From contig JAYMFD010001095.1 of assembly GCA_035771175.1 (NCBI GenBank), positions 85,001 through 149,000 of the forward strand: a stretch of 64,000 bases of DNA, read 5' to 3'. This document shows positions 59,284 through 64,000 of this stretch, piece by piece. The position numbers and the translations under genes are program-made. Each line of letters starts with the position of its first letter. Within the stretch, counting starts at the first letter, position 1. The notes under the pieces are model-generated. The model did not search any database. It worked only from the letters and a program-made list of their open reading frames with translations, and was not told the origin of the DNA. The stretch comes from Paratinospora sagittata (Eukaryota > Streptophyta > Magnoliopsida > Ranunculales > Menispermaceae).

Positions 59284-60797
59284 AGGGGGGTGAGTACTAG
59301 GGATCTGACCATGTTGATTTTAACATAGGAGTGAGATCTTAAGAGTACTTGTCTTAGAGGGCCAAGAATAATATATATAGTAGATTATTTAACATAAATA
59401 TGTAGTTTAATTTGCTGCCTACAATAATGTATAACCCTTGATTTGATAATAGATTCATAGTCATTTAACGGTAATTTTGTTTGTCATCAAGAGGAGATGA
59501 TGTGTGGTTTTATATGTACACTACTGTACCCCTCTCTTTATGAATGAAGTTCTTGTGGTTGAAAGCTAGTATAGTGATGACTATAGCTCATGGTTTATTT
59601 ATTTTTTCTGTGATTTTAGCTGTTAATTAATTTACTCAGTTTATGCAAATGATGAAAAATTATACTCAATAATATCCACACTGACGGAATATGGTGAGTG
59701 GAAGGTATTTTTTTTTATTATTTTTTTTTCTCTGATGATGCGATGATGCGGTATATTATCAGATCAACTTGGATACTTATCTTGGATCGTTTTAACACCC
59801 TTCAAAGAATAATCCCTTGTTAAAAAGAAAAAAAAGTTTATCATTTGACATAAGTGTTGTCCCCCTCTTCATTAGTATTAAAGTCTTTTAAATAAAATTA
59901 ACCCCGACTCAAAAGTGGGCCTAAAGGTGGGGACAGTTTCATTATTTGTTAAGATCCAGGGCCCACCAACACCTCCTCTTCAAAAGGTGGCTAGTAACAA
60001 AAAAAAAAAAGTCTTCTAAAAAAGATATATATTTATAAGAAGAGTTCTAAAACTATCCAAGATATGCACCTAAATCTATACTCAAATTGATGTGGCAATA
60101 CCCTTATTACCACTTCATCGGGGAGAAAAAAGGGAAAAACAAACACTCTCTACTTACCATACATTATATCAGTATTAGTTTAATTTTTAGGTCGTAAAAA
60201 CATTTCTTTATTTATAAGAGAAGCAACAAAAAATAATAAAATTTTAAAGATGACAAAGTTATCTGGTGATCCTTACTAAGGAGGGCAAAGATTCCAAGTT
60301 CTTGGATTTTGATTTCTAATTTTTTTTTACCCTTTTCAATTCTTTCAAAAAATATACAAATGTATTCATGCTTCATTTGGTTAATATTATAAGATATATT
60401 AAACAACTCAATTTGAGAAACAATTTATGATGACTTAATCATAAATTAGAAGTTTTTGAAAAAATCTTGAAAATCAATGAGTATCTCCATGATGATTCAA
60501 TTTTCAAAGAAAAATTAAAAGATAGAATTGAAAAAACTACAAATTTTATTTTCAATATCATTAATTACTTCAGTAATTTAATTTTAGAATCACTTTTAAA
60601 TCTATCAAATCCGCAGTTTATATTCTTTAGTTGATTAAAAGAATGCTGATGACAGAATTTTTTTTTTTTAATTTCTAATTTCAGCTACTAATGTTTTTTG
60701 GCTCGGAAATGTGTGAAATAAAAGCACATAATTCAAAATGAAATGAAAAAGCCTCTCTAGATTTTTTAGTAAAAGTTCAAAATTTTGATATTGTTTC
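59284..60797. other. 3' UTR of the GARP gene and AT-rich intergenic DNA
   Basis: No coding sequence supported. A GATGATGCGATGATGCGG repeat lies near 59735. Confidence 0.4.
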
Positions 60798-60900
60798 TTT
60801 TTTTTTTTTTGTCTAACCTCCGGTATCCTCACTAACCTCTTTGTGGGGGTAAGACTATTCCGGAGTCGAAAACTACAGAGGTTGTTAGGTATTCCTCTTT
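60798..60900 (-). mobile_element. Possible SINE fragment (antisense)
   Basis: A T run at about 60798-60811 followed by CTAACCTCCGGTATCC and GGAGTCGAAAAC (minus-strand GTTTTCGACTCC, like a B box) suggests a SINE-type repeat. Weak. Confidence 0.3.
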
Positions 60901-62390
60901 AAAATAAAAAGATAAGTATGAATATGAACTCAAACTCAAAGTCGAAATCTCACTCTTCAACCACAACTTATACCTCTTCCTTTGTCTCTCATCTAACGAG
61001 GCTACTAGACTTTCGGTAAAATTTTGATATTGTTTCAGTTTTATTAAAATATTTACAATAGTATTTTGGGAATAGATTTTATCTAAACTGCCCAAATTTC
61101 TTGAAGTTGTCTTTCAATGTTCCTTACGAGTCTACGACTAGGTATTATGGAAATATAATCGATTTCTTCGATATTATTATTTAATTTACATAACGGGGCA
61201 TGTTTAATATTATTTTGTAATTAATTATGTCTTTGTTTATTCAAATGTATATAACTATATTTACAGAGAATAAATTGTATTAATGGTGATTCTATAAAAA
61301 TAATGGCAGAAACAAAACCCCTGGCACAGACTGTAAGAATAGTCCCGTCTGGCAGGGCTCTGATAAATTACTATATGCCCACATTATATATTTTTGCAAA
61401 AATGTAGATATGAAACTCAAGATGGCCACCCAAAGTCGAGTAGCCTCATTGAATGAAGGACGATGTATAAATTATAATTGAAGGACTAAGTCTCAATTTT
61501 AAATTTAAATTTATGTCCATACTTATCCGAATGCTCAATAACATCTGCAATTCCTAATTTCAGAATAATCTTACCCCCACAAAAATGTTAGCGGAGAGAT
61601 CGGGGATAGACAAAAAAAAGAAAAAGAGAAAAACTCAGGATGATCCTAGTTATTGAAAATCATACCTGTATTTATTTGAATTATTAACAATAAAGACTTT
61701 TCTCTTCCTTTTACTCAAAAAAAAAAGAAAAAAGAAAAAAATTCTGAATTATCATTACAAAAACTTCATTTTAATTAAATGAGAACTATTCATATTCATG
61801 TATAAGAATTTCTAAATTCTTTTAATATAAATGGAAAAAAAACTAAATAAATAAAGGGCTTTATTTAAATAACACATTCCATCCTCTATGTTTATGTTCA
61901 CCTCCATCCCTATTGATGTTATGGATGAAAGGCGTGCCAAAAGAAAAAAAAAGAAAAAAAAAAGCTGAAAAGAAAATATTGAAAAATTCAAAAACTGCTT
62001 CCATTTTTTATATTGATATGGCACCACTTGCTGCTCTTCAGTGCCATCGTCAATAGGAGTATGCAGTTCTCCATAAGGAAAACTGCAACTTGACCTAATC
62101 AAGGAGCAATGAATTCTCTCTCTCTCAAAAAAAAAAAGGAGCAATGAATTAAATGCAGGATGGCTCTGGAATGAAATAATAAATCATAAAAAAAGATAAT
62201 AAGCTTAAGACTTGAGAAAAAGGGTGCTTATCATGAGGTTGGTACATTTGGATAGACAAATCTAGGAATATTCATCCTCTAAGGCACATGTTCAAAGGGT
62301 TAACCCTGCAATAACCATCTTCTTGTTCTTCCAATTTTAGTCTTCTCAGCCAAGGTTGAGCATACAGCAATTCTGCAATGAATCATGATG
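60901..62390. other. AT-rich intergenic DNA, nothing recognised
   Basis: Poly-purine runs at about 61612-61630, 61718-61740 and 61941-61960; no gene supported. Confidence 0.4.
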
Positions 62391-63600
62391 AACCACCTTA
62401 ATGATAACTTCGCCAGAATTGTTGTCTACTACTCATACCTGGCTGACATGGTTGGGAAGACCACAGAATGGCGAGAACAAGAAGATGGTATTGCAGAACA
62501 TTATCTGTCAGTCCATACCCCATGTTCAAGCAAGTACCCCAACATATATCAGTACTAAAGCCATGTTGCAGACATGGTTATATTTGAAGATGCCTCTAGA
62601 TCATAATGAGATCCTCTCAACCTAAATAGCACAGTGCAAAGTTACAAACATATAGGCCATTTGGACTAAATATCCCCAATCTACTTTACAAACAGGACCT
62701 TTATATCAGTACTAAAGCCATGTTGCAGACATGGTTATATTATGATTCTCACTAATGTCGGTGGAGGTAAGGATGATGGTATTCATGGTCGAGGTGTTTG
62801 TTTGAGACTCTGAGTAGAGCGAGGAGTTGAGAATAATGGGAGAACATGGCAGTTGTTGAGGTAACAGAAAATGCACCATGTGATTGGATAAACCACAAAT
62901 GTGACAGTTCTACTAGAGTCTTTGGATTCAAAAGGTATAGTTGTGGTATAAATTTTCCTGAACCACAGAAAATAAAAAAAAAGCTATAATTTTTTCTTTG
63001 CCACCTCTTCGCCCATATCTTGCTAACTCCATTTAATCTAATGATTGTTAGCAAGCTAAAAAGTCCTTAACCTGTTCCATAAACTTTTTTCCCCATCTTT
63101 TGGATCTCAGGGCAAAGTGAACAGTGGGTAGAGACCATGAATTCGATGATATACATACTGCATACATGTTCCTCTCTGAACTGCTGCAGCTTCCCTCCCT
63201 TAAATTCCCAATACATAGATGTCAGAAGTTTAAGATTGAACTATAAGGTTTCACAAAAGTTAAAGAAAAACTCTGTAAGGCTAGTAAAAGTCAGCTATGT
63301 TTTATGAAACTGAATGACAGGTAATAAATAAACAATACCTTCATATATATGTAGAGAAAATGCAAATGTTAAGGTGGATATGCGGTAAACATTAATATAT
63401 GGAAATAGAAATGAACATATTTGAGAAATGGAATAGGAGAGCAATAATAAAGGTTGTTTAGACATGTTCAACAAGACCATTAGATATGTAAGTTGGGAAA
63501 AATAGTGTACTACCTATTGATAGGAACAATAAAGGCATAAGAAGACGTACATAACATGAGTAGAGATAATTAATTAAGAATATAGACACTAATCAACTCC
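62391..63600. other. Unassigned region containing a 40-bp direct repeat
   Basis: The phrase TATATCAGTACTAAAGCCAT followed by GTTGCAGACATGGTTATATT occurs at 62545 and again at 62702, 157 bp apart. Two ORFs (62401-62625 plus; 63054-62752 minus) cover the area but resemble no family I know. It could be UTR or intron of a gene extending past the window; I cannot support this. Confidence 0.5.
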
Positions 63601-64000
63601 ACACAACTCAAAAAAGCCTTTTCCCAAATCCCAACAATATGGCGCTACATGAATATGCTTCCTCCTCTCCGCTTTATCACCGGACAAGGGCTAAGCCAAA
63701 TTTTTTTTTTTCGGAGAAGATGACTCCTAAAAAAGTTTAGACAATAGGGACCAGCCCTAGTAGTAGCATTGACCAATCCAATGGACCTTGAAATCAGCTT
63801 GCAGACACAAATCATATCTTCAGTTCATGCTTAGACAAAAGGTCAAAAGGTCACATAAAGGCTCTGTGTACTAATTATGTAGAAGCATCCTACTGTTAAC
63901 ATCAATGCCATCTTGTAATTATAAAAATCCAACAATCAGCTCAATTCTCTTTCCAACAGTGAAAAATTGCAAACCCAGTATAGAAAGTAACTAGGAAGAA
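63601..64000. other. Window end, with a dispersed-repeat-like phrase
   Basis: CCCAACAATATGGCGCTACATGAAT at about 63629-63653 resembles a phrase often seen in dispersed plant repeats (the 'GGGTCGGCTACATGAATCC' type), here decayed. The exact class is not resolved. Nothing coding. Confidence 0.3.

Noticed and set aside
62752..63054. Minus-strand ORF of 100 codons near the window end
   Set aside because: No family resemblance, no splice-site context that I could verify; retained only as an unassigned region.
1..64000. CRISPR arrays, bacterial-type operons, riboswitches
   Set aside because: The window is plant nuclear DNA; no spaced identical repeats of the CRISPR kind and no riboswitch-like element was seen.

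Overview
This is nuclear DNA from a flowering plant, most likely a core eudicot. It is AT-rich, its genes have GT-AG introns, and it carries plant-specific families: an MRH1/MALE DISCOVERER-type LRR receptor pseudokinase, a Tubby-like F-box protein, a plant cysteine oxidase and a GARP (G2-like) transcription factor. L1 LINEs, Copia and Gypsy LTR elements, several tRNA-derived SINE families and small fold-back elements fill the rest. I cannot name the species from the sequence alone.

Layout. 1-2480: decayed DNA with the 3' end and LTR of a Copia element, a partly duplicated papain-type cysteine-protease pseudogene and a Copia integrase relic. 4045-8663 (-): complete 13-exon LRR receptor-like pseudokinase gene, with an Au-type SINE in its last intron. 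10359-21536: one 5.9-kb L1 LINE on the minus strand, bounded by a 15-bp target duplication and split by two solo LTRs of a single Gypsy-like family, each with its own 5-bp target duplication. 21537-25230: intergenic, SINEs and AT repeats. 25675-31442 (+): four-exon Tubby-like F-box gene with a 3.7-kb second intron. 32323-35713 (-): four-exon MBF1 coactivator gene, convergent with the former; its first intron holds two SINEs. 37035-38356: solo Gypsy-type LTR. 41051-45100 (+): five-exon plant cysteine oxidase gene in which one of the three iron-binding histidines reads as glutamine. 45960-56540: SINEs, an L1 RNase H fragment, a 300-bp fold-back element, two copies of a small MITE and long TA arrays. 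56704-59283 (+): six-exon GARP repressor-like transcription factor gene. 59284-64000: mostly non-coding, no gene I can support.

The five intact genes are unrelated in function, as expected for plant chromosomes; no operon or gene-cluster logic applies. All exon boundaries were placed by reading GT-AG junctions and checking that codon phase is kept across every intron; total coding lengths come out as exact multiples of three (690, 386, 143, 245 and 492 codons including stop).

I did not find a convincing undescribed biological system. The observations most worth checking are the His-to-Gln change in the cysteine oxidase active site, the 300-bp fold-back element with an embedded tRNA-like promoter, the nested L1/solo-LTR stack that can be dated, and the palindromic deletion scar in one of its LTRs.
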